Of a stretch of 64,000 nt of DNA, positions 21,202-33,324 are shown in pieces. The stretch is from Tilletia caries (lineage: Eukaryota > Basidiomycota > Exobasidiomycetes > Tilletiales > Tilletiaceae): the NCBI GenBank assembly GCA_032718865.1, contig JALUTQ010000033.1:124001-188000 (forward strand), in the 5' to 3' direction. Each line of letters starts with the position of its first letter. The stretch's first letter is position 1. The notes beneath the pieces were generated by a model, which was not told the origin of the DNA, did no database searches, and saw only the letters and a list, made by a program, of their open reading frames with translations. A program made the position numbers and the translations under genes.

Positions 21202-22669
21202 TCAGGTTTCTTCGGCAACCGAATGGTTCCTTGTCGTCCGCAAAACCGGGAGCGAGTGTTTTTTGGAGATTCGAGATGTCTTGCTCCGGAAGACATGCTT
21301 GATGCGAGAACCAAATGACTTGCGAATTGTGGACCGATCGCTGGTGCTGCTACGATGCTCTATGAGTCCGTCATGGAAGTGTTTCCGGATGTGCGCAGCC
21401 GCGACGGGCGTTAGATCGTCGTTCGCGACACATGTACAGCCCGAGCGGCAAAGGATCGTTTTGGAGCACGGCTGGTCGGTAAGGTACGCCGGTGTCTTGA
21501 ATGCCTCTTCGATGGGCACTACACGGCAGCCATCCCAGGACATGACGCCGGTTATGACCCATTGGCGACGGAGAGGCCCTGTTGATGCTTGCGCCCATTG
21601 ATTCCCGGAGGCCTGGACGTAAACGTTACGAGGGTCGAGGCCGGGGTGAAAGAGGACAGGATCCTGATCATCCGAGCCTTCGCGTCTGCCGAATACCTTG
21701 TGATGGAAAGCCGCAAAGACAGAGGGGGTCGTCTGCGGGCTGAGAGCTCGGCCCGCATCGTGCAGATCAATACTGCGCTTCTTCTTAACCAGCCGCAGCC
21801 AGCTGCTGCTATTGAGCAGCGCCGAAGCATCGGAACGGTCTTGACGAAAAGCTTTTGGGCCGCGTGCTGGTGCGCTCAGATGCGGTAAGGACATGCTTGT
21901 GGGAGGAGGAGGAGATGCTGGAGAGGTCTGGACGACCAAGTTGCCGTAATCGTCTATGACCGTGTGGCCTGTCTCTGCTGGGACTGGAGCACAGGCGATA
22001 TCGGTGATGATCTTGGCGAACTGCCGTGCGATGGAGCTGCGTTCCTGTATGGTCATGATACGGTATACACTGCTGAGCGCGGTGCCAGGAACGAGCGATG
22101 TTATCAACCAAGGCCGACCGACAACGTTAGCCGCCGAACGATGCCTGAGCAGGAGATCCGGTGCCGGTAGGGTCGTGTTCTGGCGCAGCCAACAGATCAT
22201 CCTGGTAGTGTGTCTGATGTCGTACTCTGATCGACGGGCGACGCGGAGCACGTAAGAGGTTTGGACGTCGAGACCGATGCGAAAGTGTCGGTAGGCGGCG
22301 GTGCCTGGGAGGCGGAGAACGTAGACATTGATCGACTGAGGGAGGTGCCCAACATCCTGCAGGCCGCGCACGAGGGCTTCTACCTTTGCCCGGAAATAGG
22401 TGAACGACCGGCGAGGCTCCAGCTGAGCTGTGAGGCCCGAGCTGCTGCTGTCGCCCTCGCAGGTTTCTTCATCTGCGAATTGCTGATACCCCTCCTCCTC
22501 GTCGCTGCTTGATAGGGGGGTCTCTGAGCGTGGGCGGGACACGTCACTCTCGGCGCTGAAAGTGAGGGAGAGATTTCAGCTCTTTGTAGAATCACGGGAA
22601 TCCTAGAGAAAGTGAAGATGCTCACCTGGAATGCGCTCGCGGAGACAGTGTCGGATTGTACTGCATCAT
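21202..22669 (-). CDS. APH-fold kinase-like protein, predicted pseudokinase (copy 2)
   Basis: Exons 22669-22626 and 22555-21202 give 465 aa. Exon 1 is 44 nt, exactly as in the copy at 8396-9947, and the intron sits at the same codon. The N-terminus again has an SSSDEEE patch. APH-like features are LPAPDLL, GRPWLITSLVPG, HPGLDPRN (catalytic loop with Gly for Asp), GVMSWDGC (metal loop with Ser for Asp) and the shared CRSGCTCVAN cluster. Two basic stretches (VKKKRS and the C-terminal KSFGSRIKH) could be nuclear targeting signals, but this is weak. Divergence from copy 1 is substantial, yet length, gene structure and the altered motifs are retained. This argues for a maintained non-catalytic function or an unusual catalytic mechanism. 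Substrate unknown. Confidence 0.75.
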
Positions 22670-25600
22670 GAGCAGATGCAATGGGTGTGAAAAGTGAAGT
22701 TGGTGGAGTAACGATGATGTTGGTTGGTGAGAGAGAGGGGGAATCCAAATGGAGGGGCGATTCAGGCTGTATGGGTGGAAGGAGCTGGAAGCGGGAAGAA
22801 GGCACCTCGCTTTTGAGGCAAGACCGCAGACATGGAAGACCGAGGTGTGTTGGCTACAGTGGCTACGAGAAGAAAAAATGACTGAGCCGACCTGGTCATA
22901 CGGCAGCAGCGGTTGTGATGGCGTCCTGTCATGAAGATGAGTTAGGGATGTGAGTGCGAGAAGAATGAAGAAGGATGCACATGCACTTATGTACACTGCC
23001 AATGAATCGAAATGCTTTGAAGGGATCCGGGCCAAGGCTCACAGAAGGCTCACCCCACCTAAGCTAGCTGAGCCTTATCCCATACTAGAAACATACAAAA
23101 AAATGCCTTCCTGAGAATATTCAAGCGCTTTTTCAAAGGGTTGGTTGCCAGCCTTGGGCAAGGATCACCGACAGGATACATCATGAGTTACCGATGTGCC
23201 TCACTGAAGGCTGCCCGCCAAGCCTCAGACAATGCCTACTATGAGGTCACGCACATCACTCGTGAAAGGGTTGATAAAAGGCATAATGATGTATGATTCT
23301 GGTTGGTATAAGAAAAGACAACAACGAGCAGTAACGCAACCTGAAGGCGACAGACGTTTGAGGCTTGAGGCTTCAGTGCTTGGTTTTCGCGCCTTTCTCT
23401 TAAGAACTGGAAACCTGTGGACGAGGGGGGGAAAGCAGACCAAGCAAAGGCGACTGCTACCGTTGATGCGCGCCGCCTGGCGCGGGCGGCGAGATCGACA
23501 ACGGGAGTTTTTATTGCGCGCAGACTCCTGTGGAAGATTAGAGATGTCGCATGTCAGTCGTCACCCGCAGAGATTTGGGTTCGGATCGCAGCAAGCACGT
23601 ACGAGGTCCATCTCATTGGTAGTGGGCTATCCGCTGTAAGTGGCAGACAAGAGGGAAAATATTATCTTGTCAGTACCGATGACATGGGTGGGAAGGGCAT
23701 GGGACGGGAATGAGAAGGGAGAGAGAATGACGATGTCGGCGAAGTACTCACAGAGGGCGGAGACGATAGGAACGGAGAGCTGTGATGCGATGGCCATAAG
23801 ATTGAGTGAGATTGAGTGAGATCGAGTGAGGTCAGTAACTCTGTCATGCGCCAGGTCGCAAACGCGAGCTGTGGAGACTGAGGGAGGGAAAGGGAATAAG
23901 CTCACCGTATGTCACAGCACAGCACATTGCGTCGGAGAGGGTGAAGCTGATGCTGGTGGGCGATGGCGACAGAAACTGGGAAGCTGGAGAGGAAAGATGA
24001 GGATCTGAGACTCGCAACTCACAGTGAACGGCGCGTGCTGGTGAGCGGTGAGCCTTGAGCTGATAGTGCGGTGGATTGGAGGTCAGTGAGGGAGTGAGGA
24101 GGATAAGAGGGGGTGGGTAAGGAAGACATAACGCGGACTGTGGGCTGTGAAGTTGAGGATGTGGTTAGCCGTGTATCATGTGTGGGATGCTGTGGTGGTG
24201 AAGAAGAGAGTTGGAGTGGTCCGTGGAGGGGCGAAAGGGGCAAAGGTGCGAGGCGGAGAGGCCCATGCGCGCACACGCGTCGACTTGAGCTTGGGCCATA
24301 CTGGTGCGGGATCCAGAAGCAGGGCGACCCGTCGAGGAATGCTTGGTCAAGCCTTTCTAGTAGCCCGGTAAGTCTTTCAACAGGCTTATGGCGGAGGCTC
24401 CTCCAAGGATTTCTGTGAGCCTGCGACAAGCATCTGCCTGAGGGACTGTGCCAGGAAAATTTGTCAAAGGCTTGTTCAAGGCCATTTTTCAAAAGTCTCG
24501 CGGACCTCCCTTCTCCATGTATTGTCAAAGCCTTTTCACTAATAAGGTCCTGACCATTTGGGCCCCACAGGCTTGACCCAGAGCGGCCGACCATTGGCAG
24601 TGTACCATCGACAACTTAGCGGGTGAGAGCTCTGTGAAGATACTGCTGCAGCGGCAGTGGAGTGACACAAAGGATTTCTTTGTGATGGTGGTGGTGGTCC
24701 GGTCTCTGACGCGCTGCTCAGTGCTCATCGACCCACGAAGACTATGCGGCAGACCAGCGGGAGCAGCAATGAACCGAGGATTCGGCCCTTATCACATATC
24801 ACATGCGAATATGCGAAGAAAGAACAATTAACAAGAGTCGTTATTGATGTAACCACGCTAGACAGGGCTCGCTCTGCGACTGGAAGCTTGAAGCTTGAAG
24901 TGCAATTACTTACGCTTACCACATGCAGCAGAAACGTGGTCGCAGTGGACAAGAAAGAGTGCTGGCTGATTCGATGATGTTCCAGCTTTATGTCATCAGG
25001 CATCGAAGCAGACAAGGGGCAGTCTACTCTAGATTATTGCGGCGACTCGGACCTAAGCGTGAATACATGGACCTTGGACGCTTGGATCCCGTTCCTAGGT
25101 GGCGTCGATTCAACGAACGGAATGAACCCCTGAGAAGCCCCTTCCGGCGTGTACGGACTGTCCGGTCATCCGATGCAAGCTTTGCCAGGTCAGTAACAAG
25201 AAGTTTTTCGGGCGAAGGAACGGAGAAGCACCTGGAGAAGCGTAACCACGCTCGAGAGTCCCGTTACCCACGGCTCAGGAAGGACCCGAATATGCGTACC
25301 AAACACTGCACGAGCTCAGAACACTTTGCGCGAGTCAGACAAAGCATGAGAAGAGATTTGGCAAGGACATAGTGCGACAATGTGACTTCCACTGTTCTTT
25401 GTCCATGCTATCCTTTGTTCTTTCAGGTCAGAAGTCGCACCGAGAAGAAAACTTCAGCGTCCCTTTCCTTTTGTCTGCCACTCCTTTGTTCACTTGGTGT
25501 CCACGGTGGGTCCAAATCACATCGCTCCTTCTGCCCAAATCCCACTATCATCATCCCGTTGCGGAAACAGCATCATCGATTGGACGACGTTCAGGCGGTG

Positions 25601-25909
25601 AACTGCTTATGATGATCGATGAGGAACGGAACTTTTTTTCTATCACAGCTCGCCTTTATGTCAGAAATTCAGACGACAAGGTGCGCTTTACCAGTATAAG
25701 ATTGGTCAGGTCCAGCTGATTATTCTTATAAGTTCTGTGAAACGAGAACAGCCTACCCATCGCTATGAATATGTGGGTTGTTTAGGAAAACGGAAATGGG
25801 AAGAAAGGAGGAAGAGCCATAAACGGTCTGGGAGCGCATGAGGGATCAGTAAAAGAGAATTGAGTGAGACTTCATCCATGTGCTCACCCGAATCGCCTTG
25901 CCTCCGAGG
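22670..25909. other. No gene recognised
   Basis: About 3.2 kb with only short overlapping frames. Purine-rich DNA dominates 22.7-24.3 kb, and short tandem GATTGAGTGA units lie near 23800-23830. I see no conserved protein, TIR or LTR. Confidence 0.35.
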
Positions 25910-26083
25910 TCATTCCCCTTTGGCCTCGCAGAAGTCACATAAGTCCCCACCGACTTCTTCCTCCGTCTGTCGATCCGTGACGGCGGTGCAATCAGCGTCG
26001 TCGCATCGATCAAAGGACACGAGCCGGATCGTGTTGGCGGAGCAGTTCCCGCAGATAAATTGGGTCGCGAGCTCGGTACACAT
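25910..26083 (-). CDS. Small Cys-rich zinc-ribbon-like protein (family member, 57 aa)
   Basis: Cysteines are at 2, 11, 14, 27, 32, 49 and 52 (CGNC, CDDADC, CDFC), with an acidic linker (TEEEVGGD). The Met-Cys start fits the family, and a TATA-like CATAAAG lies about 105 nt upstream on the same strand (26191-26185). The plus-strand frame covering the same DNA is a shadow. No signal peptide, no membrane segment; function unknown. Confidence 0.88.
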   Translation of the reverse strand: MCTELATQFICGNCSANTIRLVSFDRCDDADCTAVTDRQTEEEVGGDLCDFCEAKGE

Positions 26084-26184
26084 GATTGTTGTTTGGGCGA
26101 GATTGTCGTTTGAAGAGGGTAGAAGTGAGTGGGAGTAGGTAAGGGACAGAGGTTAATCAGACAGAATCTTCAGTTGTGTCCTGA

Positions 26185-26191
26185 CTTTATG
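26185..26191 (-). promoter_or_regulatory. TATA-like box of the 25910-26083 gene
   Basis: Minus-strand CATAAAG at the same ~105-nt spacing as in sister genes. The sequence itself is a weak match. Confidence 0.45.
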
Positions 26192-27890
26192 TCCTTGACT
26201 CTGCTCCCAACGGACTGAGGAACCTGAGCAATAGCTGATGAGCCTGTGATTCGCACTGTTCGTGCTGGTAGTAAGAAAGACTAGATGGATCACTGAGTTG
26301 AGACAAGGAATAAAAGCACGCATTCCGGATTGCGCCCAGCTCGTGCATCAGCGATGCTGCCTTTGTCCAAAATCATGAAGAATTCTGCCATAGATGTGCC
26401 GTGTTCATTTTCGGATGGGTTGAATGGATTCATGTGTAGGGCAGCCGGAAAGGATCTGGGCTGGATATCTGAAGCGCAGATATCATCTTGTTAACAGAGC
26501 CATTGTGGTCTCGATTCGGAGTTCGGGGCTCTTCCATCCGACGACTGTAAGGAGCAGGAAGGTGCCGGATTCCCATAAAGGGAAGCATCTAAAGTTGAAG
26601 TTTGATAGGAGGGAGAAGGACGGGTTTGATGCCTGCAGCGGATGGATGAAGAACGTTCAGATTAGTATTGAATTCGAGCGCGGTACCCATAAAGACGCCT
26701 TCATACCCTCACTCGCCGCAGAAGGGGGACTTGCGCGAGGCCAGTCGTACCTAGTTGTCTGTGTGTCAGGCGACCTTGCAGACAAACATCGACTGGAACG
26801 GCGCGCACATCGCCGTAATAGTTGACTGAGGCGTGGTGAGTTAGATCCGTACAATCCGCTGCGGAGCTCGGACGACGGTTCGAGGGTCCGCGCGGCGAAT
26901 GCGATTGATGTTGGAGACATGCCGGTACGTTGCGCGAGTCTGGAGCAGTTACAGAAGGAGTTTCAAGAGAAGGAGGTCTAGCGGGCGCAGGCGGCGGCAG
27001 CTATCCTTCCGGAAGCCTGCTTCGTGACGGAAAAAGAGAGATAGTTAGTGGCCCGAACAGTGTAGCCACTGCTGGCATGGCCTAAGGCTCTTCTGTTACC
27101 GGTGGGACGAGGCGTTACAAGCCAAAGTCGCACTTGAACCGCTCCAAGGCTAGACTCCGAGAGGTTGGTAAAGGTCATCGACCGGTATTTTGCTGCGGGA
27201 GAAGAAAGATGAAGAAGGAGAAATAAGCTGCGGCAATGAAGGGGCTGGAGAGAAAGTGGGGAAGGAAGGAGGAGGAGAAGACGACTGCTCTACTCGCTGC
27301 GCAGGGTTCTGGTGAGGGTGCTGGGGAGGAGGAGGAGGATGACGAACATGGTGATGGCAAAGACGATGATCGAGGGCTGGGCTCGGATGAATAGGAAGAG
27401 CCCGAAGGCCACTCTCTGCGCTGGACGTCGTCGTGTGCGTGGTCAGTCTCTGTAAGTGAGAGTAGACGAGAGTAATGAGTAATGAAATCGCGAGGGAAGG
27501 AGCAAGGAAAACAGGTGGCAGCCCGACTGCCTCGTGTGGGATGAGCAAGCCTAGCGAGCTCGAACGCTGTCCGGTCGCGCATGCGAACCGGGGAGCAGCG
27601 CTTGGGGAGGAAGAACGCACGGGGAGGTGGGTGGGAAAACTCAGAAGTTAACGTGAGCCGACTGAGAGAGCGATACCGCTGCAGAGGGATGCTGTAGCGA
27701 ACGAAGGAGGTTATGATTGAAGAGGAGAAGGAAAAGGAACGCATCTTCGCTGCCACGTCTGCCCTGCGAGATGAGAATACGGAACGGCAGCTGGGAAGAG
27801 AAGATGAAGGAAGAGAAAAGGTCATGTTTACGGACACGTCGCGTCTCTCCTACCTCACGTGGCCGATTGTCCCTCGCTCTCGCTGGGGAC
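26192..27890. other. No assured gene; possible small membrane-protein exon
   Basis: Minus-strand codons at about 27295-27425 read VAFGLFLFIRAQPS followed by a very hydrophobic stretch (FAITMFVILLLL) and a stop, which could be the last exon of a one-pass membrane protein. An acceptor-like CAG precedes it, but I could not find matching upstream exons. The rest shows nothing recognisable apart from a possible Cys-family relic at 26766-26810. Confidence 0.25.
26766..26810 (-). pseudogene. Possible 5' remnant of a small Cys-family gene
   Basis: Minus-strand ATG-TGC is followed by exactly eight codons and a Cys, as in the family, but the CxxC partner is Ala and a TGA follows at codon 15. A PFCGE-stop sits further along in the same frame. 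This may be a decayed copy or chance. Confidence 0.25.
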
Positions 27891-28082
27891 TTGATAGTCT
27901 TGCGCGGGAGTAAGCGGGACGCAGAGCCTTGCGAGGGAAGTGGAGGTGCAAGGAGAGCGGAATAGAAATGATGAGAAAGAGACACGACTGACGTGGCGAG
28001 TGACCATCACTTCGCTCGACTTGCTCGCTACGCTCTGTTCAAGGACAAAAAACTCACCAAGTAACACTCTTCAGCACCAACA

Positions 28083-29705
28083 ATGGCCGACGCCCCGAAC
28101 CCCGACCCAGCTCCTGCTGCTGCTGCTGCTGTGTAACGGAGCAAGATATGCTACCGTTAATGTGCAGTGACAAGTAGAGTGAATTGATGATGGAAAGGAG
28201 AGAGAATACAGGAAGGAGAGCAAGACGAGAGAGCTGCTGTGTGACTGTTGCTATGCGGAGGGAAGGAAAAAAGGTATCGGCCGAGAGAGATGCCAGTGAG
28301 AGGAGCAGTTGAGAGGGAAGGAATTAGGAAAGGCAAGAGATTAGATAAGATAGTGAGAATGGAGTGAGGACGGAAGAGAAATGGTATAAGAATGGAAGAG
28401 AGGGAAGAGGGAAACTAATGCTCCGCTACATGCTGCTGCGGCGGCGGCGGCTGCTGCGGCCGCTGCACAACAGACCGGCCTCGCTCGGGCCTTTGTGGAG
28501 GAACTGCGGCTCTTCCGCGAAGGGAACGCAGCGGGCGACAAGCAACAAGGTCTCCCGTCCTTCCAAGTCGACCCCGACCATGCAGACACAATCGTCGAGC
28601 CTTGGCCAGGCGCATCCTTCAACGTCCCGGCCGACATCGTCGAGCTCGTCAGGACGGGACGCCGCCCCCCACTGATCTGGTTGACGGTCGAGGCGCTAGT
28701 CAGTTCTGAGGACGGGGAGACGCGCAAGCCGCTCACCTTCCCCCTCAACAACAAGAACCAGGAGCGCCTCAACGACGCTTACCGCAAAGACTCCTTCCTT
28801 CCCCGCGGCGCCACTCACCAAGCCATCCAGGTGCTGGCCAGCCTGTGTCGCGCCCTGGGGTCTCCCACCGAGGACGCTGACAAGAACCATGCCGTCCTCC
28901 TCGAGGAGATGCACCTCACCGTCATCACCCGCGCGACCGACGAGCACTGGGCCGTCTGGCGCCTCTATATCAAGCGCTGTCTGGAGGCAATGTGGGCGAA
29001 GCGGAAGTCAGGTGTGGGAATGGCGTTTGACATAGGAAAAATAAACGAATCACTGCTCCGGAAGGCCGAGCGCCAGTGCAACAAGCCGCCAGGATACGGC
29101 AACGACTTCACAAGAACGACATCCACACTCGTCGCCGATCTCTTGCGCGCCGAGGGCGACACCACCGGCAAGGTGGGAGCGGCCATGGAAATGCTCCGCG
29201 ACCAGAGCGTCTACGGACCGACAGTAGCTCCGCTGCCCTCGGCTGCTGCCCCTGTTTCATCCTCAAAGTTCCAGCCCACCCAGCCCCAAGCCTCATCATC
29301 CTCTGGCGGCCCTTCCGTACCGGCCCTCAAACGCCGAGAGCGCGACTGGGACGACGTGCCCTTTCAGCGGGCGCCTCCCTCCTACTCTCCCCGGGATGGA
29401 GGCGCGATCCATCCAAAGGGGCCCGCGCTGGCAACGACCGGCCCGACCGTCGACCGTCGCTCTACTGTACGGCCTGCTGCCGCTGATGCGACCACGACTT
29501 CCGAGCCTGTCGACAGGCGTTCTCTCCCGACCTCGAGAATCTCGGCAAGCTGGGATGGCGTTGGAAGGGCAAGTCTGTCGCTTTCTGCGACCGATTCAAC
29601 AGGTCCATCAATTGCCTGGCAGCAGGAAACTGCAGCTGGGGCCACTACTGCTCGAAGTGCGGCGCTGACGGTCACCCAGCACTCAAGTGTCACGGCTCCA
29701 TCTAG
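28083..29705 (+). pseudogene. Gag-like ORF of the DIRS-like element
   Basis: The likely start is ATG 28083 (MADAPNPDPAP, then Ala-rich), with an intron from the GTGTAA donor at 28131 to CAACAG 28473, then continuing from TGLARAFVEELRLF. The long middle (to about 29380) is hydrophilic with no domain I can name. The C-terminal part (about 29487-29705, another phase) has a Cys/His cluster (GNCSWGHYCSKCGADGHP, then C) like the zinc fingers of DIRS/Ngaro Gag proteins, ending at TAG 29703-29705. The two parts are joined only through a frameshift near 29390-29420, and a TGA lies at 29484, so the gene is broken. Confidence 0.7.
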
Positions 29706-31720
29706 TTCTGAAAGCGCGTGCCACGCCTTCCGGGTAGCGCGACTCTCTCCTCTCGTTGCGCAGACGTTCGAGACCGCGCTTCGAGTACTTCCAGCTTCAC
29801 ATCAAGTTCGGCTAGCCCACATTGTCGAGGGATTGAAGACAGGCTTCTCGGTTGGTCCTCTGTCCCTCCCGAACAAGACAGTCATTGCTCCCAACCACTT
29901 CAAGAACGAGCAGATCGAGATCGTGCGGATGTGGTGCGACAAAGCCTTGGAGGACGGACACGCACACGGTCCATTTGCCCAGTCCGACATAGAGAGGGAG
30001 GTGGGACCCTTCATTTCGATCCCCCTCCTCATTGTCCACACGCCAGCAACGTCGACCAAACCAGAAAAGAACCGATTGTGTTTTAACGCCTCGTGGCCGA
30101 GACTCGAACACACGGACGCCAACGCACAAGCAGGCGAAGGGATCAAGTCTATCAATGAGGAGGTTAAGGATGAGGGATGGGAGTGCGAATGGTTTATATT
30201 GGAGGAAGTTAAGGTGAGAACAAGCTCCAGAGTCCAGACCCCAGCCCAGTCACGCGTTCGGCCTCAGTGCCGTCGCCCCCCAGTCCGTCCAGTCCATTCC
30301 AGTCTAGCGCTCGGCCTTGTGTTGTCGTCCTCCAGCCCAGTCCAGCCCAGTCCAGTCCAGCTCAGTCCAGTCCAGCTCAGTCCAGTCCAGTCCAGTCCAG
30401 TCCAGCGTTCGGCCTTTGCGTCGTTGCCCTCCAGTCCAGTCCAGTCCAGTCCAGTCCAGTCCAGTCCAGTCCATCTCCGTCTCCAGCCGAGACGGATCCA
30501 GTCCAGCCGAGACGGATCCAGTCTCCGGCGTAGCGGAGTGCCCCGTCATTTTACAGTGTTCGAGCACTGAGCAGCCTAGTGCGTCTTCGTCGGCTAGAGG
30601 GACAAGGGATGAGATTGGACAGGGACACTGGACACAGACAGGCAGTGGGATCTTGCAGAGCGTGAAACAGTATGATGCGGATTGACTTCGGAACGTGATG
30701 CTGACTTATAAGCCATTATGACTCCACAGACCTTGCTTTCCACGGCTACTACGACGGCGACGGTTATGGGGTTCGATCTTTCCGACGCCTACCAGCAAGT
30801 CCCAAACCTCCCAGCCCAGCGCCAGCGGTTTGTCTTCTCGGTGGAGGGTCAATTCTTCGTGTGGGTAGTGGGAATGTTCGGCATCGCGACGATGTCTGCG
30901 ATCTTCGGCCAACTCTGCGACGTCTTGTGCGCGTGGTTGGAGCACCGCTTTCCCTCTGTGCGAGCGCGACACTTCGCCGACGATCACATGGTGATGCGGG
31001 ACGCGCCGGTACTGACGGAGGACGAGGTGTACGAAGAGGTCAAATCTTTTGGCTGGAAGGTTCACCCGACAAAGCGCTTTGGGTGGACGCGGCAGTTTGC
31101 CTTGCTGGGGTTTGTGTGGGATCTAGATGCGGGGACGGTTGCTATAGGAGAGGAGAAGAGGGACAAGTATCTGCGCCTGAGCTTTCGACTGCTGCAAGGC
31201 GAGAGGCAAAGGAGTGGACTGCCTTTCTTCAGCTCCCAAACATCTCCAGGTCGTTCCACATCCCCGCCCGGTCGTTTGAGCAAACTCTGCGCTCCGACGC
31301 CTCTGACATGGGATGCGGCGTGGTGATTGACGGGCGGGCAAGATTCTGGCCGCTGCCAGGATGGATCGAGCGTCCCGAAGTCGACATCGGCGTCATGGAG
31401 GCATGGGCGCTCCACCTTGCCCTTCAAGCCAGCATTGCGGAGGGAGCGAGGGATTGCGTGGTGAAGTTCGAGGTGGACAACCTTGGTGTGGTTTTTGCGG
31501 TGCGCAAAGGGAGGTCACGCAGCTGGTGGACCAACCGGTGCCTTTGGGAATTTCAGAGATTGCCTCACAACACCGAATCTCGATGACGGTGTCGTACATC
31601 GCGTCGGCGGCGAACCCGGCCGATGCGCCTTCTCGGGGTGACTGCACGCAGTTCGCCCCACTCACTTTCGATTGGGTGGCACCCTGGCAGGAGCTCCAGG
31701 TTGTCACCTGCCAGTCATGA
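29706..31720 (+). pseudogene. Reverse transcriptase-RNase H of the DIRS-like element
   Basis: RT motifs: FDLSDAYQQVP (motif A, catalytic Asp) near 30775 and RHFADDHMV (motif C, Asp-Asp) near 30970. An apparent in-phase intron (GTGAGA donor 30211 to CTCCACAG 30729) separates the palm motifs from the upstream domain and contains a CAGTC pentanucleotide repeat. RNase H follows: SDASDMGCGVVIDG (first Asp), VMEAWALHLAL (Glu), FEVDNLGVV (Asp) and NPADAPSRG (last Asp). The phase changes at about 31150-31200 and again at about 31540, so at least two frameshifts inactivate it. It would copy the element RNA into DNA. Confidence 0.8.
30332..30473 (+). repeat. (CCAGT)n pentanucleotide repeat inside an intron-like insert
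   Basis: Imperfect runs of CCAGT/CAGTC in two blocks (about 30332-30408 and 30431-30473), separated by a CG-rich spacer that is itself repeated (GCGTTCGGCC). All lie within the 30211-30729 intron candidate. Confidence 0.9.
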
Positions 31721-33324
31721 GTTCGTCGGAGGTTCCTCGTCCGTCCAGTTCGGGATGAGGGACGGCCTTACCACCGAACGGAACTCCCCTGACCTCCGGT
31801 CTCCATTCCTCCAGACCTCGGATTCGTGACCGAGTCCGGGGCGCCAGCACGTATTCCCACGAGTTCACCTTACTTCCACTGCCCGTCTCTGGTATGTCGG
31901 GCGCCCAGCGTCGCGATCGTCGTCTACGATCCGACAATCCGACCTCGAACCCGTCGTCTCCCGCTGCGTTCGAGCTCAGCTCTCAGCGATCAGCGTCTGC
32001 TCTTTCCTCCCTCACTCTCCCAGCCACTCAACTCTCTCCGACCATACCCCCCTCGTCCCGCCCCACTCTGCCTCTTCCAGTCCCTTCCAGCTCCGCACCT
32101 CGCCGCTCTCGATTTCGGAAAATCCCACCCTCATCCCGTACGACTCGGTCCCGGTCCACCCTCGCAGCAGCGTCGACAGCAGCGTCGGAGCCGGCGGCTC
32201 CCGCAGACAACCCCTCCCAGTCCTTGACCCAGATCGTCCCAGCAAGAAGCCTTCTCACAGCGGACGTGTGGTCCACTTTGTCCGTCGACAATGTGGCCAC
32301 CTCCGTCCTCACGGCCGACGCTGCACACGCGCTGAAGCCTCGAGAAGAGCTTGCGCTCCGGCTGACTCCGGCCTCACACTTGGTCCAGATGGCGCACGGG
32401 TTTGCGGATCTGGCGGTTGCTCGCGCTGCGTTCTTGCTTCTGTGGTCGTCCGTGAAGACAAAGACGCGTGTAAAGTATGCGGGCCATATCATTGCGTTTC
32501 TCTGCTGATGTGACGAGTTGGGCGTACCCCTCCACTTCCGGTTTCCTACAGCTTCCAATATTCTCCTCCTCTACTTGCACAAAGACATGACGAGCCTGCG
32601 AGCGTCCACAATCGAGCACCGCACGCACGCACTTGCCTGGTGGCACAAGGTTCAGCGCATGCCGTGGTCACTGGAGCGCAAGGAGCAGAAGGCGTTCCAG
32701 AAAGCCGTCAAGATCGAGTCGCTTCCCCCCCTCGAGAAGCGTCGCCCCGTCCGCCTGAACGACATTGTCGTCATCTCCCAGTCTCCCAAGCCCAACGATC
32801 GCGCCCATGTGGCTATCGTAGCCGCGGCTCTCTTTGCATTCTACGCCATGTGTCGCCCGGGCGAGTTCACGGTCCGGAACGGCACGTCACCCCATGAGGA
32901 TCGTCCTAGATGGACCCATCTCATCGAGCAAGCTCCAGTGTCTCCAGGTGGTCCGGCCTCGATAATTCTCGCGCTTCCATCTGAGAAGGCGCGCGGAAAC
33001 GCAGGCTTCGACCGAATCGTTTCTGAACAGCGCAATCTCCCGAATCTTTGTCCGGTGAAGGCGGTGCAACGTCACCGTGCTCTCAATGCACCGCGTGCTG
33101 ACGAGTCAGCAGACGCTCTGGGAGCGTTCTCGTACGTGGGAGAGAACGGGAACCGGTACGAGCTCACCGAGGGTCTCTTCTCGCGGACCATCAATGCTTG
33201 GCTTTCGGCAGCGGGGCGGGAACCGGTGACGGGACACTGCTTCCGTATCGGCGGAGCAACTCTCTTCTTTGCAGCAAATAAACCAATGGAGGATATTCGG
33301 ACCAGAGGAGGGTGGCAGTCCGAT

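Noticed and set aside
26393..26480. Two plus-strand ATG-TGY starts near 26393 and 26433, after an AATAAAAG box
   Set aside because: Both hit stops before the second CxxC, and neither has Cys at position 11.
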